A DNA stretch of 45,169 nucleotides from Actinomycetes bacterium (GCA_025360105.1 JANYCT010000025.1:1-45169); one strand, 5' to 3'; shown: positions 23,848 through 33,315, numbered from the stretch's first letter. Numbers and translations are program-made. The notes: generated by a model from the sequence alone, not told the origin.

Positions 23848-25662
23848 ATGGCTGGTAGGGACGTACTTGACGAGCAGGCTGACCACTCGGCGCTTCGAGC
23901 CAAGTATCGCGAGGAGCGCGACAAGCGCCTTCGCGCCGATGGCAACGAGCAGTACATCGAGCCAACGGGACGCTTTTCCCACTTGCTCGATGACCCCTAC
24001 GTGGCACGCTCCGAGCGTGAGCCGATGCTCGACGAGGTCGACGTGGCCATCATCGGCGGGGGCTTCTCCGGACTCGTCACTGGTGCTCGGCTCAAGCAGG
24101 CCGGCGTCACTGACATTCGCATCATCGAGGGCGGCGGCGATTTCGGCGGCGCGTGGTACTGGAATCGCTATCCCGGCGCCATGTGCGACACCGCAGCAAT
24201 GGTGTACCTGCCGCTGCTCGAAGAGACCGGGCACATGCCCAGCCAGAAGTACGTCTTTGCGCCCGAGATCTTCGGTCACGCGCAGCGCATCGCGCAACAC
24301 TTCGGGCTCTACGACAACGCCGCGCTGTCCACACAGGTGACCGCACTCGAATGGGACGATCAGTCGTCGCGCTGGATCATCCACACCGATCGGGGTGATC
24401 GGATTCGCGCGAGGTTCGTGAGCATGGGCACCGGCCCGCTGCACCGCCCGAAGCTGCCCGGCATCCCCGGCATCGAGACCTTTGGCGGGCGGGCATTCCA
24501 TACGAGCCGGTGGGAGTACGACTACACGGGCGGCGACCCAGGTGGCTCGCCGATGGTGAACCTGGCCGACAAGCGCGTCGGCATCATCGGTACGGGCGCT
24601 ACCGCGGTGCAGTGCATCCCCCGTCTCGCGAAAGACGCCGGTGAGTTGTTCGTCTTCCAACGCACGCCATCGTCGATCGATGTCCGCAACAACCACCCCA
24701 TCGAGCCCGAGTGGTTCCAGACGCTTGAAGCGGGTTGGCAGCACAGGTGGCTGATCAACTTCGCCACGCTGCAGACCGGTGGCTTCGCCGAAGAAGACCT
24801 CGTGCACGACGGCTGGACCGACATCTCCAAGCGCATCCGTGATCGGGTCGTGGCCGATCTCGGTGCCGGTGCTGCGTTCACTCCGGCAACCATGCTCAAG
24901 GCCTACGAGGACAGCGACGACGAGAAGATGACCGAGATTCGGGCTCGCGTCGATGCTGTCGTGCACGATCACTCCGCCGCCGAGGCACTCAAGCCGTGGT
25001 ACCGGCAATTGTGCAAGCGGCCGTGCTTTCACGACGAATACCTGCTGGCCTACAACGAACCCGGCACCCATCTGATCGACACCGATGGCAAGGGTGTGGA
25101 GCGCATCGACGAGATCGGCGTATGGGTGGCCGGCAAGCACTATGACCTCGATTGTCTGATCTTCGCATCCGGGTTCGAGGTCGGTACCTCCACAGCGCGG
25201 CGCGCCGGTTTCGAGACAACGGGTCGCGGTGGCCTCACCCTCTCCGAGCGTTGGGCCGAGGGCATGCAGAGCATGCACGGCATCCACGTGCACGACTTCC
25301 CGAACCTGTTCATCGTGGGGCCGAGCCAAGGAGCGAACCTCATCTCGAACATCACCCAGAATCTCACCGAGGCAGGGGAAACAATCGCCGCGATCGTGCG
25401 GCACGCGCTCGATGAAGGTGCGACCGAAGTCGAGGTCACCGAGGATGCCGAGCAAGCGTGGGTGGCGATGCTCGAGGGCAGCGAGCGAGCGTTCCTCGGC
25501 AATGCCGACTGCACCCCCGGCTACTACAACAACGAGGGTCGCCCGATCGGCCGACGTGAACGGCTCAATGCCAGCGGTTACCCGGCAGGACCGGTGGCGT
25601 ACTTCGAGTACATCGATGCGTGGCGTACCACTGGCGACTTTCTCGGCCTCGAATTCCGTTGA
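23848..25662 (+). CDS. Baeyer-Villiger monooxygenase (FAD, NADPH)
   Basis: A 604-residue flavoprotein that would insert oxygen next to a carbonyl, making esters or lactones. FAD-binding GGGFSG lies at 70-75, the family fingerprint FGGRAFHTSRW at 212-222 (F-x-G-x3-H-T-x-x-W), and the NADPH-binding GTGATA at 248-253. The N-terminal 60 residues before the first fold match the longer class of these enzymes (phenylacetone or cyclododecanone-type). The ATG at 23848 follows AGGAGG by 5 bases; a GTG two codons earlier lies inside the ribosome site and is unlikely. The substrate cannot be told. A VOC gene follows in the same direction. Confidence 0.95.
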   Translation: MAGRDVLDEQADHSALRAKYREERDKRLRADGNEQYIEPTGRFSHLLDDPYVARSEREPMLDEVDVAIIGGGFSGLVTGARLKQAGVTDIRIIEGGGDFGGAWYWNRYPGAMCDTAAMVYLPLLEETGHMPSQKYVFAPEIFGHAQRIAQHFGLYDNAALSTQVTALEWDDQSSRWIIHTDRGDRIRARFVSMGTGPLHRPKLPGIPGIETFGGRAFHTSRWEYDYTGGDPGGSPMVNLADKRVGIIGTGATAVQCIPRLAKDAGELFVFQRTPSSIDVRNNHPIEPEWFQTLEAGWQHRWLINFATLQTGGFAEEDLVHDGWTDISKRIRDRVVADLGAGAAFTPATMLKAYEDSDDEKMTEIRARVDAVVHDHSAAEALKPWYRQLCKRPCFHDEYLLAYNEPGTHLIDTDGKGVERIDEIGVWVAGKHYDLDCLIFASGFEVGTSTARRAGFETTGRGGLTLSERWAEGMQSMHGIHVHDFPNLFIVGPSQGANLISNITQNLTEAGETIAAIVRHALDEGATEVEVTEDAEQAWVAMLEGSERAFLGNADCTPGYYNNEGRPIGRRERLNASGYPAGPVAYFEYIDAWRTTGDFLGLEFR

Positions 25663-25746
25663 GTGCACGGCGACCAGCCTGACTGACGAATCGCCTCCGT
25701 GGAACTGCCAGTATTGGCGGGTTCGCCAGTACGAAGGAGACAACGA

Positions 25747-26175
25747 GTGGGTCAGATTCTGGGGCAGTTCTGTATCAACGTCAGCGACCTCGAGCGATCG
25801 ATCGGCTTCTGGGAGGGTGTGTGCGGGTTGCCGGTGCGTAGCCGCACCGAGATCCCGACAGCGCTCGAAGCTGTCCTGCAAGCCGACGAGGGCGGGTCGC
25901 GCCTGCAGCTCGCGCAGCAGCTCACCCAGACGGGACCCATCGACATGGGCACTGCGATGTGGAAGTTGTATCTCAACACCGACGACTGCCACGCGCTCTA
26001 CGCGAAGTGCATCGCTGCGGGTTGCGAGTCGGTGATGGAGCCCGAGCGACTGGATCGTTGGCCGGTGACCGTTGCGTTCGTGAAGGACTTCGACGGCTAC
26101 CTGATCGAGCTGATCGAGTACCACGAGGGCACACCCGCCGGCGTGCCGGATCCCGGTTCCACCAACCGGAAGTAG
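25747..26175 (+). CDS. VOC (glyoxalase/dioxygenase) family protein
   Basis: A 142-residue single-domain protein: QFCINVSDLERSIGFWEGVCGLPV at the N terminus, then LQLAQQ, KLYLNTDDCHALYAKCIAAG and VAFVKDFDGYLIELIEY. The second half ends with the D-x-D-G-x-x-(I/V)-E-(L/F) motif whose Glu is a usual metal ligand. The GTG at 25747, preceded by GAAGGAGA, was chosen over an ATG 16 codons upstream. It lies 84 bases after the monooxygenase and may share its pathway. Confidence 0.85.
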   Translation: MGQILGQFCINVSDLERSIGFWEGVCGLPVRSRTEIPTALEAVLQADEGGSRLQLAQQLTQTGPIDMGTAMWKLYLNTDDCHALYAKCIAAGCESVMEPERLDRWPVTVAFVKDFDGYLIELIEYHEGTPAGVPDPGSTNRK

Positions 26176-26180
26176 CGCTG

Positions 26181-28094
26181 TCAGAGGTCGATCGCGGCGG
26201 CGGCGAACTGGGCGTTGTAGAGCGTGAAGTATGCGCCGCGCGCGGCGAGCAACTCTGTGTGCGTGCCCTGCTCGACGATGCTGCCCGCGTCCATCACCAA
26301 GATCAGATCGGCGTCGCGAATAGTGGACAGACGGTGTGCGATCACGAAGCTGGTGCGCTTCGAGCGCAGTGCGGCCATCGCCTTTTGGATCAACACTTCG
26401 GTGCGTGTGTCCACAGAACTGGTTGCCTCGTCGAGGATGAGGATCGCAGGGTCGGCCAAAAAGGCGCGAGCGATGGTGAGGAGCTGCTTCTCGCCGGCGC
26501 TCACCGTGCCACCTTCGTCGTCGATGGGTGTGTCGTAGCCGAGCGACAACGAGTGCACGAACCGGTCGACATAGGTAGCCCGCGCGGCCTCAAGAATCTG
26601 TTCCTCTGTGGCACCGATCTTGCCGTAGGCGATGTTTTCGCGGATGGTGCCGCTGAACAACCAGGTGTCCTGCAGCACCATGCCCACGTTGGCGCGCAGG
26701 TCGTGGCGGGACATCTCGGCGATGTTGGTGCCGTCTAGGCGGATCTCGCCGCCATCGAGTTCGTAGAACCGCATGATGAGGTTCACGAGGGTGGTCTTGC
26801 CCGCACCCGTGGGTCCCACGATGGCCACAGTGCGGCCGGGTTCGGCCACGAGTGACAGGTCGGTGATCAGGGGATTGGCAGGGTCGTACGAGAACGACAC
26901 GTGATCGAACTCCACGCGACCGCGGGTCTCGGGCCGTGGCCCGGTCGGTTCGGGGTCGGGGCTCTGCTCGGGTGCGTCGAGCAACTCGAAGACTCGCTCG
27001 GCAGAGGCGATACCCGACTGCAACACGTTGGCCATCGAGGCGAGTTGCGTGAGTGGCTGGGTGAACTGGCGCGAGTATTGGATGAACGCCTGCACATCGC
27101 CCAGGCTCATTGCGCCCGACGAGACCCGCAGTCCACCGATCACGGCGATGGCCACAAAGTTGAGGTTGCCGACGAACATCATCGCGGGCTGGATCACCCC
27201 GGCAATGAACTGGGCGCCGAAGCTTGCTTGATAAAGCTCATCATTCTTTGCGCTGAAGCGTTGTTCCACTTCGCGCTGGCGACCGAACACCTTCACGAGC
27301 GCGTGGCCGGTGAAGGCTTCCTCGATCTGCGCGTTCAGCATTCCGGTGTGTGCCCACTGCGCAATGAAACGCTTCTTCGAACGCTTGGTCACGAAGCGCA
27401 TGACGTAGATCGACAGCGGGATCGTGATCACAGCGATGAGCGCGAGCGGTGGCGAGATGATGAACATCATGATCACGACGCCGGTGAGCGAAAGGGTGGA
27501 GGTGAGCAACATGCTCAGCGACTGTTGGAGGCTTTGGGAGATGTTGTCGATGTCGTTGGTGACGCGGCTGAGCAGGTCGCCACGTGGTTGGCTGTCGACG
27601 TAGCGCAACGGCAGTCGGCTGAGCTTGTCCTCGACGTCGGAGCGAAGGTTGAACATGGTGCGCTGTACCACGCCGGCCAACGTGTACGACTGGAGATACG
27701 ACAGCACTGAGGAACCCACGTACAGAGCGAGCGCGAACAGCAATACGTTGCGCAAGGCGTTGAAGTCGATGCCGCCTGGGCGACCGCGCAGGCCTTTGAA
27801 GATGATGTCGGTGCCGCGTCCGAGCACCTTGGGGCCGAGGACCGACAGAGTCACGCTCACCACAGCAAGGGCGAGTACGAAAATCGCGCCGCGACGTTCG
27901 GGACGCATGAGCCCGAGCAAGCGCCGGGTCGACCCACCGAAGTCTTTCGACTTCTCAGCGGGCATGCCCATCGTGGCCATTCGCCCGGCCGGGCCCATGT
28001 TGCGCAACTCGGCACCGGGGTTGCGCGGCGCAGTGGGATTTGGAGCTTCGTCGCCGGCGTCGCTGGCCTGAGGGTCGGAAACTGATGTGCTCAT
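26181..28094 (-). CDS. ABC exporter half-transporter, canonical ATP site
   Basis: A 637-residue ABCB-type protein: a polar N tail of about 55 residues, six transmembrane helices (about 65-360), then an ATPase domain with Walker A GPTGAGKTT near 426, the signature VSAGEKQLL, Walker B ILILDEATSSVD with the catalytic Glu, and H-loop IAHRLST. The signature is slightly unusual (SAGEK for SGGQ). It overlaps the partner gene by 4 bases and follows it, so the two form a heterodimer. This half has the working catalytic residues. Substrate is probably a lipid or drug; not determinable. Confidence 0.93.
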   Translation of the reverse strand: MSTSVSDPQASDAGDEAPNPTAPRNPGAELRNMGPAGRMATMGMPAEKSKDFGGSTRRLLGLMRPERRGAIFVLALAVVSVTLSVLGPKVLGRGTDIIFKGLRGRPGGIDFNALRNVLLFALALYVGSSVLSYLQSYTLAGVVQRTMFNLRSDVEDKLSRLPLRYVDSQPRGDLLSRVTNDIDNISQSLQQSLSMLLTSTLSLTGVVIMMFIISPPLALIAVITIPLSIYVMRFVTKRSKKRFIAQWAHTGMLNAQIEEAFTGHALVKVFGRQREVEQRFSAKNDELYQASFGAQFIAGVIQPAMMFVGNLNFVAIAVIGGLRVSSGAMSLGDVQAFIQYSRQFTQPLTQLASMANVLQSGIASAERVFELLDAPEQSPDPEPTGPRPETRGRVEFDHVSFSYDPANPLITDLSLVAEPGRTVAIVGPTGAGKTTLVNLIMRFYELDGGEIRLDGTNIAEMSRHDLRANVGMVLQDTWLFSGTIRENIAYGKIGATEEQILEAARATYVDRFVHSLSLGYDTPIDDEGGTVSAGEKQLLTIARAFLADPAILILDEATSSVDTRTEVLIQKAMAALRSKRTSFVIAHRLSTIRDADLILVMDAGSIVEQGTHTELLAARGAYFTLYNAQFAAAAIDL

Positions 28095-29824
28095 GCCGCT
28101 TCCTCAGCGCTCATCTGCGACGCGACGATCTCGGCGTAGGTAGGGCAGTTGGCCAGCAGTTCGGCATGTGTTCCGAGTCCGACGGTCTCACCATCCTCGA
28201 GCACCAAGATCTGATCGGCGTTCTTGATGGTGGACACACGCTGGGCCACGATCACCACGGTCGCGTCGGCGATGTGCGGTGCGAGCGCAGCTCGAAGCCG
28301 TGCGTCGGTGGCCAGGTCGAGCGCCGAGAACGAATCATCGAACAGGTAGATTTCGGGTTTACGAACCAGTGCGCGGGCGATAGCGAGACGCTGTCGCTGC
28401 CCACCCGACACATTTGATCCGCCCTGCGCGATTGGTGCGTCGAGTCCGCCGGGCATCGCGCTCACGAAGTCGGAGGCCTGTGCGATCTTCAGCGCGTCCC
28501 AGAGCTGTTCGTCGGTGGCGTCGGGGTCGGCGAAACGGAGATTGCTCGCCACCGTGCCGGAGAACAGATATGGCTTCTGTGGGACCAGTCCAATGCGCCC
28601 CCACAACACGTCAGGATCCAGTTGGCGCACGTCAACGCCGTCGACGAATACCGTGCCCGCCGTGGCATCGAAGAGGCGTGGCACGAGACTGAGCAGAGTG
28701 GTCTTGCCCGACCCCGTGCTGCCGATGATGGCCGTCGTTTGACCAGCCGCGGCATGCACAGAAATGCCCGACAGTACCGCCGCTTCAGCACCCGGATAGT
28801 GAAAACCCACGTTGCGCAGTTCGAGGGTGCCATGACTCGTCAACGCCGTGATCGGCGTGGCTGCGGTGACCACTGAGGAGTCGGTATCGAGCACTTCGTT
28901 GATGCGCTCGGCACACACCGCGGCGCGAGGAATCATTACTGCCATGAACGTGGCCATCATCACGGCCATCAGGATCTGGGCCAAATAGCTGAGGAACGCG
29001 ATGAGCGCACCGATCTGCATCTCGCCCCGACTGATGCGATGGGCGCCGAACCACAGCACGGCCACGCTCGAGACGTTCAGGATGAGCATCACCGTCGGGA
29101 ACATGATCGCCTGCAACCGTCCGGCACGGAGCGCAGCATCGGTGACGTCGGCGTTGACCTCGGCAAAGCGCGCGGCCTCGACTGGCTCACGCACGAAGGC
29201 GCGCACCACGCGCATGCCGGTGATCTGCTCGCGCAGCACGCGGTTGACGGTGTCGATGCGTTCCTGCATCACGCGGAACTGCGGCACCATGCGCGACACG
29301 ACCATGCTCACGCAGATGAGCAGCAGCGGCACGCTGACGGCAAGAATCCATGACAGACCGCCGTCTTCGCGCACGGCCATGATGACGCCGCCGAGTGCGG
29401 TGATGGGTGCGGCAACGAGCATCGTGCAGGTCATCAGTACGAACATCTGCACCTGCTGCACATCGTTGGTGATGCGCGTGATCAACGACGGCGCCCCGAA
29501 CTGGCCGACCTCGCGCGCCGAGAAATCGGAGACATGGTGGAAGATGCCACTGCGTACGTCGCGACCGAATCCCATCGAGGCTCGCGAGCCGAAATACACA
29601 GCGCCGCATGCACAGATCACCTGCAACAGCGTGACCGCCACCATCACTGCACCGGTGGACCAGATGTAGCCGGTGTCCCCGCGGGCAACGCCTTTGTCGA
29701 TGATGCTCGCGTTGAGGCTGGGCAGGTAGAGCCCAGCGGTTGCTTGGAACGCCTGCAGCACCAACACCGCGATCAACGCGTTGCGGTATCGCCCGAGATA
29801 CGAGCGCAGCAGCCGTAACAACAT
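28091..29824 (-). CDS. ABC exporter half-transporter, degenerate ATP site
   Basis: A 577-residue partner of the next gene. Six transmembrane helices fill about 15-300, then Walker A GSTGSGKTT near 363 and a perfect signature VSGGQRQRL. Walker B reads IYLFDDSFSALD, with Asp for the catalytic Glu, and the H-loop is IVAQRVSTI, with Gln for His. The same two changes mark the degenerate subunit of heterodimeric exporters such as TM287/288. The complete pair thus has one consensus and one non-hydrolysing site. ATG at 29824. Confidence 0.93.
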   Translation of the reverse strand: MLLRLLRSYLGRYRNALIAVLVLQAFQATAGLYLPSLNASIIDKGVARGDTGYIWSTGAVMVAVTLLQVICACGAVYFGSRASMGFGRDVRSGIFHHVSDFSAREVGQFGAPSLITRITNDVQQVQMFVLMTCTMLVAAPITALGGVIMAVREDGGLSWILAVSVPLLLICVSMVVSRMVPQFRVMQERIDTVNRVLREQITGMRVVRAFVREPVEAARFAEVNADVTDAALRAGRLQAIMFPTVMLILNVSSVAVLWFGAHRISRGEMQIGALIAFLSYLAQILMAVMMATFMAVMIPRAAVCAERINEVLDTDSSVVTAATPITALTSHGTLELRNVGFHYPGAEAAVLSGISVHAAAGQTTAIIGSTGSGKTTLLSLVPRLFDATAGTVFVDGVDVRQLDPDVLWGRIGLVPQKPYLFSGTVASNLRFADPDATDEQLWDALKIAQASDFVSAMPGGLDAPIAQGGSNVSGGQRQRLAIARALVRKPEIYLFDDSFSALDLATDARLRAALAPHIADATVVIVAQRVSTIKNADQILVLEDGETVGLGTHAELLANCPTYAEIVASQMSAEEAA

Positions 29825-29952
29825 ATTTTCTCCAGAACGGGGTGAGCGATGTGCTCATCAGATAGTACGCGGCTGGGGCCGCCAACTCACTGTTCGCCGC
29901 ACAAGTCTCGGGGTCGTTCTCGTTTCTTGCTGATCCATGGCAGTCTGACGGC

Positions 29953-30210
29953 ATGCGCCGATCAATCGATGACTATCCCTTTGCGGAGGCAGACATGCCA
30001 GAAGGCGCGGAGGATGCTGCTCGTGTGTCCTGGGCGGTCGCGATCAGCGACGACTACGACGATGCCGAGCCCCGCGTCGTGCTCACGGTCGAGGAGGTCG
30101 GCCATCCGGGGGAGGGCCTGGTCGCGCATCTGCCGGCACATCTCGCGCGGCGGCTGCGCGGTGCGATCCACGACGCCCTGCGCGAGGTCGGCGAGGATCC
30201 CGGGCGTTGA
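29953..30210 (+). CDS. Small conserved protein, unknown function
   Basis: An 85-residue acidic protein: MRRSIDDYPFAEADMPEG, then VSWAVAISDDY, a central strand VVLTVEEVGHPGEGLVAHL and a helix HLARRLRGAIHDALREVGEDP. The alternating strand-helix pattern suggests a small alpha/beta fold. I recall similar small proteins in actinobacteria but no function. It is divergent from the ABC transporter genes and 130 bp before the sulfite reductase. Confidence 0.55.
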   Translation: MRRSIDDYPFAEADMPEGAEDAARVSWAVAISDDYDDAEPRVVLTVEEVGHPGEGLVAHLPAHLARRLRGAIHDALREVGEDPGR

Positions 30211-30340
30211 CCGTCCGACGAATCTCGGCAAATATCGTTGGTGATCGCCGTACACACCCTATTGTTGAGTGAAGTAGTCGGCTTTCATTTTGCTGAGTCT
30301 GTGTTCGTTGTCTTGTCCGTTGTCTCTTTGGAGGTTGTCC
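30211..30340. promoter_or_regulatory. Leader of the sulfite/nitrite reductase operon
   Basis: A 130-bp stretch noticeably richer in T than its surroundings, ending in the ribosome site TTTGGAGG (30327-30334). It should hold the operon promoter. It also carries the first half of a cysteine-rich out-of-frame reading frame described separately. No known riboswitch fold was recognised by eye. Confidence 0.4.
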
Positions 30341-30375
30341 GTGGGTGTCACCCCGATTGTTGCTGCACCCCGTGA
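30301..30375 (+). other. Candidate cysteine-rich leader reading frame overlapping the reductase start
   Basis: In a different frame from the reductase, GTG at 30301 opens 24 codons ending at TGA 30373-30375. The last residues read G-C-H-P-D-C-C-C-T-P, four cysteines in seven codons. Polycysteine leader frames control sulfur-assimilation operons in mycobacteria by sensing cysteine. Here the Cys codons fall inside the reductase coding region, so they may be a by-product of its V-A-A codons. A hypothesis only. Confidence 0.25.
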
Positions 30376-32131
30376 TCTCGATGCCGAGCAGCAGCGCGAC
30401 ATCGAGCGCTTCGAGCGGGCCATAGCCCAGTACCTCTCGGGCGAGATCAGCGAGGACGTTTTCCGGGTCATGCGCTTGAACAACGGCATCTACGGGCAGC
30501 GCCAGGGTGGCACCAATCAGATGGTGCGCATCAAGCTGCCGGCCGGCACCATCACGCCCGAGCAGATGGACATGATGGGCTTTCTCGCCGAGACATACTC
30601 ACGCGGATGGGGGCACATCACCACGCGTCAGAACGTGCAGGTGCATTTCGTCGAGCTCACGCAGGTGCCCGAAGTGATGCGTCATCTCGCATCGGTCGGG
30701 CTCACCAGCCGCGAGGCCTGCGGCGACACGGTCCGCAACGTGATGGCCTGCCATCTCGCCGGTGCCTGCCCGCACGAGCATCTCGATGTCACCGCGTGGG
30801 CCGAGGCAACGTTCCGTCACTTCGTCCGCAACCCGTTGGGCCAGCGCTTGCCGCGCAAGTTCAAGGTGAACTTCAGCGGCTGCAGCACCGACTGCGGGCA
30901 GGCGATGTTCAACGACGTCGGTGTCATCGCCACCACACGCACCCTCGACAACGGCGACACCGAAGCCGGCTTCCGCATCTACATTGCGGGTGGCCTGGGT
31001 GCCACGCCGCACCCCGCATTGGCGCTCGAGGACTTCACCACACGTGAGGATCTGCTGCCCACCATCGAAGCTGCACTGCGAGTCTTCGAGCAGACGGGCA
31101 ACCGCGACAACAAGCTCCGCGCCCGGATGAAGTGGGTGGTCGATCAGCTCGGCATCGACGAAGTTCGTCGCCGCGTGATCAAGGTGCGCCACACGCTGCC
31201 GGCGTCGTCATCGTGGCCGGGCGGTATTCCCGACGAAGTGCTGAAGGCCGGCGATTCGCCTGCCGGACGCTCGTCGACGGTAGAGGCCACGCAGGTCGGT
31301 CAAGGTGTGCGCGTCGAACTCACACCACGCGATCCATACGAGCGCTGGGTGGCCACCAGCGTCATCCGCGGCGCAGCCAACGGATCTGTCTCGGCCGTTG
31401 CCTACGCGGTGCTCGGCGATCTCACCACGGCGCAGTTCCGTGCGTTGGCTTCAGTGCAGCGCGAGTTGGGCGCCGATGTTCGCCTCAGCAACCGTCAGAA
31501 CGTGGTGTTCCGCGGCCTCACCGAGGCGCAATTGCCGGTACTGTACGCCCGGCTCGAAACCATCGGGATGGCCCGTCCAGGCGCGGAGCTGGCACGCGAC
31601 GTCGTCGCCTGCCCCGGCGCCGACACCTGCAACATTGCCGTCACGCAGTCGCGCGGGTTGGCCAAAGCAATCGGCGAGCGGCTCGAAGAAGAGGGCCTTG
31701 CAGAGGTCGGCGGGGTGCGCATCAACATCTCCGGATGCACCAACAGTTGCGGCCAGCATCACGCGTCCGACATCGGCTTCTTCGGCGCCGAGCGCCGTGC
31801 CCACGGCAAGGCCGCCCCTGGGTATCAGATGCTGCTCGGTGGCTATGTGGGCGAGGAGCAGATCCACTTCGGCGAGAAGGCACTTCGTCTGCCGGCCAAA
31901 GCTGCGCCAGAGGCAGCAGCTCGTGTGGTGCGTCGCTTCGCCGCAGAGCGCTCCGCCGGCGAGGGATTCCGCACGTGGATGGATCGCGTCGGCGGTGCCA
32001 CGGCGGTTGCCGACGGCTTGCGCGAACTCGACTTTTTTCCCTCACCCGAGGATGCCCCGGAGTTCTATGCCGACTACGACGAGACCGGCCCGTTCGTGGC
32101 GGCTGTCGGCGAGTCGGAGTGCGCAGTCTGA
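30341..32131 (+). CDS. Ferredoxin-dependent sulfite/nitrite reductase (siroheme)
   Basis: A 596-residue siroheme/4Fe-4S enzyme reducing sulfite to sulfide or nitrite to ammonia with ferredoxin electrons. Two homologous halves are seen: the N half with NNGIYGQRQGG and FSGCSTDCG, and the C half with the cluster cysteines in ACPGADTCNIA and SGCTNSCGQH. The GTG at 30341 was chosen because TTTGGAGG lies 6 bases upstream and the extra upstream residues look like translated leader. The coupled DUF4202 gene, common beside sulfur-assimilation genes, favours sulfite over nitrite. Confidence 0.93.
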   Translation: MGVTPIVAAPRDLDAEQQRDIERFERAIAQYLSGEISEDVFRVMRLNNGIYGQRQGGTNQMVRIKLPAGTITPEQMDMMGFLAETYSRGWGHITTRQNVQVHFVELTQVPEVMRHLASVGLTSREACGDTVRNVMACHLAGACPHEHLDVTAWAEATFRHFVRNPLGQRLPRKFKVNFSGCSTDCGQAMFNDVGVIATTRTLDNGDTEAGFRIYIAGGLGATPHPALALEDFTTREDLLPTIEAALRVFEQTGNRDNKLRARMKWVVDQLGIDEVRRRVIKVRHTLPASSSWPGGIPDEVLKAGDSPAGRSSTVEATQVGQGVRVELTPRDPYERWVATSVIRGAANGSVSAVAYAVLGDLTTAQFRALASVQRELGADVRLSNRQNVVFRGLTEAQLPVLYARLETIGMARPGAELARDVVACPGADTCNIAVTQSRGLAKAIGERLEEEGLAEVGGVRINISGCTNSCGQHHASDIGFFGAERRAHGKAAPGYQMLLGGYVGEEQIHFGEKALRLPAKAAPEAAARVVRRFAAERSAGEGFRTWMDRVGGATAVADGLRELDFFPSPEDAPEFYADYDETGPFVAAVGESECAV

Positions 32132-32709
32132 GCCCCCTCCTTCAGCCCGCGATCGACGCGATCGACGCGGCCAACGAGCATGACCCCACGCACGTTGTCG
32201 TGCGTGGTACGCCGACTCCGCTCGCGTTGGCGCACGGTTGGCTTGCGTCGGAATGGGTTCGCGACCTCCGTCCCGACGCCACCGATGCGCTTGTGCTGGC
32301 TGCGCGGGCGCATCATCTGCGTCGCTGGGAGGTGCCTCGCTCAAGCTATCCCGAAGGACGGCCGGCATATCTGCGCTGGCGACGTGATCAGAAGCTGCGC
32401 CATGCGCGCGACGTCGAGGTGATCCTGCGCGATGTTGGTTACGGCGATGCCGTGGTCGAGCGCGTGCAGGCGTTGATTCGCCGAGACAACCTCGGCACTG
32501 ATGCAGATGTGCAGGTGGTCGAAGATGCAGCGTGTCTGGTGTTCATCGAGACGCAGCTCGCAGAGATGGCCCCACGTTTCGAGCGCGAGCACCTGCTCGA
32601 GGTGATCCGCAAGACCACCCGCAAGATGAGTCCGGCCGCACTCGAGGCGGTCAGCCGGTTAGCCATCGGCGACGTGGAGCGTGAATTGATCGCCGCCGCG
32701 CTGCGCTGA
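32119..32709 (+). CDS. DUF4202 family protein
   Basis: A 196-residue protein with HH and W-x-x-PR features: LAARAHHLRRWEVPRSSYPEGR, then YLRWRR, HARDVEVIL and EDAACLVFIETQL. The HD-like helix pattern (H-H ... E-D) recalls metal-dependent HD proteins. I recognise it as DUF4202, often found with sulfite reductase. The GTG start at 32119 overlaps the reductase by 13 bases, so the two are co-translated. It uses a rare TTA codon at 32659. It is convergent with a lipoprotein gene. Biochemical role unknown. Confidence 0.85.
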   Translation: MRSLSPLLQPAIDAIDAANEHDPTHVVVRGTPTPLALAHGWLASEWVRDLRPDATDALVLAARAHHLRRWEVPRSSYPEGRPAYLRWRRDQKLRHARDVEVILRDVGYGDAVVERVQALIRRDNLGTDADVQVVEDAACLVFIETQLAEMAPRFEREHLLEVIRKTTRKMSPAALEAVSRLAIGDVERELIAAALR

Positions 32710-32724
32710 CGATGCAGCGTGCAC

Positions 32725-33312
32725 TCAGGGCACAAGACGGCCGGCGACAACCTTCGCGAGGGCGGTGACTGCGGCGGCGCCGGTGTCGTCGGTGGTCGAC
32801 ATCGTGAAGAACGTGTCACCGATTCGCACTCCGACTTCGAAATCGTGGTCGGTCGCATCGAACGAGGAGGTCTTGTCCTCGAGATAGGCCTCGTCGCCGA
32901 TCGATGGCCGCGTGACCTTACCGAGTTGCGCCAGCGACAGGTCGCTGGCAAAGGCATCCTTCGCGCCGCCCGTACCGATGACGAGCTCCCAGCTGCCGCC
33001 GACGTTGTTGTCGAAATTCGTCCACTGACACGCGGTGCTCGACGTGGTCGAGAGATTGAAGTTCTTGCTCGCGTCCTCGCCCGCATGATCCACGGTGAAA
33101 CCAACAGCGGCGAAGTCCGTGGGGCTGAGCATCGCGCACGCCTTCGAAGAACCGCCCGCCGAACCAGTGTCTGTCGTTAGCGCGTCGGTTGCGACGACGG
33201 AACTCTCGGGTGTCTTCTCCGTAGCTGGCGCCGAGGCGGGCGTACTTGTACTGCTCGAACATGCTCCGAGAAGCAGCGCTACCACAGGGCCTAACAAGTA
33301 CGCACGACGCAT
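32725..33312 (-). CDS. Secreted lipoprotein, DUF3558-like
   Basis: A 195-residue lipoprotein. The signal peptide ends in the lipobox LLGAC, so Cys18 would be lipid-modified. A Ser/Thr/Pro-rich linker runs to about 55. The folded part has KACAMLSPTDFAAVGF, later CQWTNFDN and FASDLSLAQL, two cysteines that could pair, and a C-terminal beta strand with VGVRIGDTFFTMST. The C-x-x-L-x-x-x-D/E-x-x-x-x-G start is typical of DUF3558-type actinobacterial lipoproteins. It lies 3 bases after the decarboxylase stop. Confidence 0.75.
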   Translation of the reverse strand: MRRAYLLGPVVALLLGACSSSTSTPASAPATEKTPESSVVATDALTTDTGSAGGSSKACAMLSPTDFAAVGFTVDHAGEDASKNFNLSTTSSTACQWTNFDNNVGGSWELVIGTGGAKDAFASDLSLAQLGKVTRPSIGDEAYLEDKTSSFDATDHDFEVGVRIGDTFFTMSTTDDTGAAAVTALAKVVAGRLVP

Positions 33313-33315
33313 ACA

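Noticed and set aside
23800-26124. 774-codon minus-strand frame across the monooxygenase
   Set aside because: The plus-strand monooxygenase has complete FAD, NADPH and fingerprint motifs; the opposite frame has none and crosses two genes.
31132-32709. 525-codon frame overlapping the reductase in another phase
   Set aside because: Only the part from 32119 (DUF4202) looks like protein; the front part is low-complexity Arg-rich shadow of the reductase.
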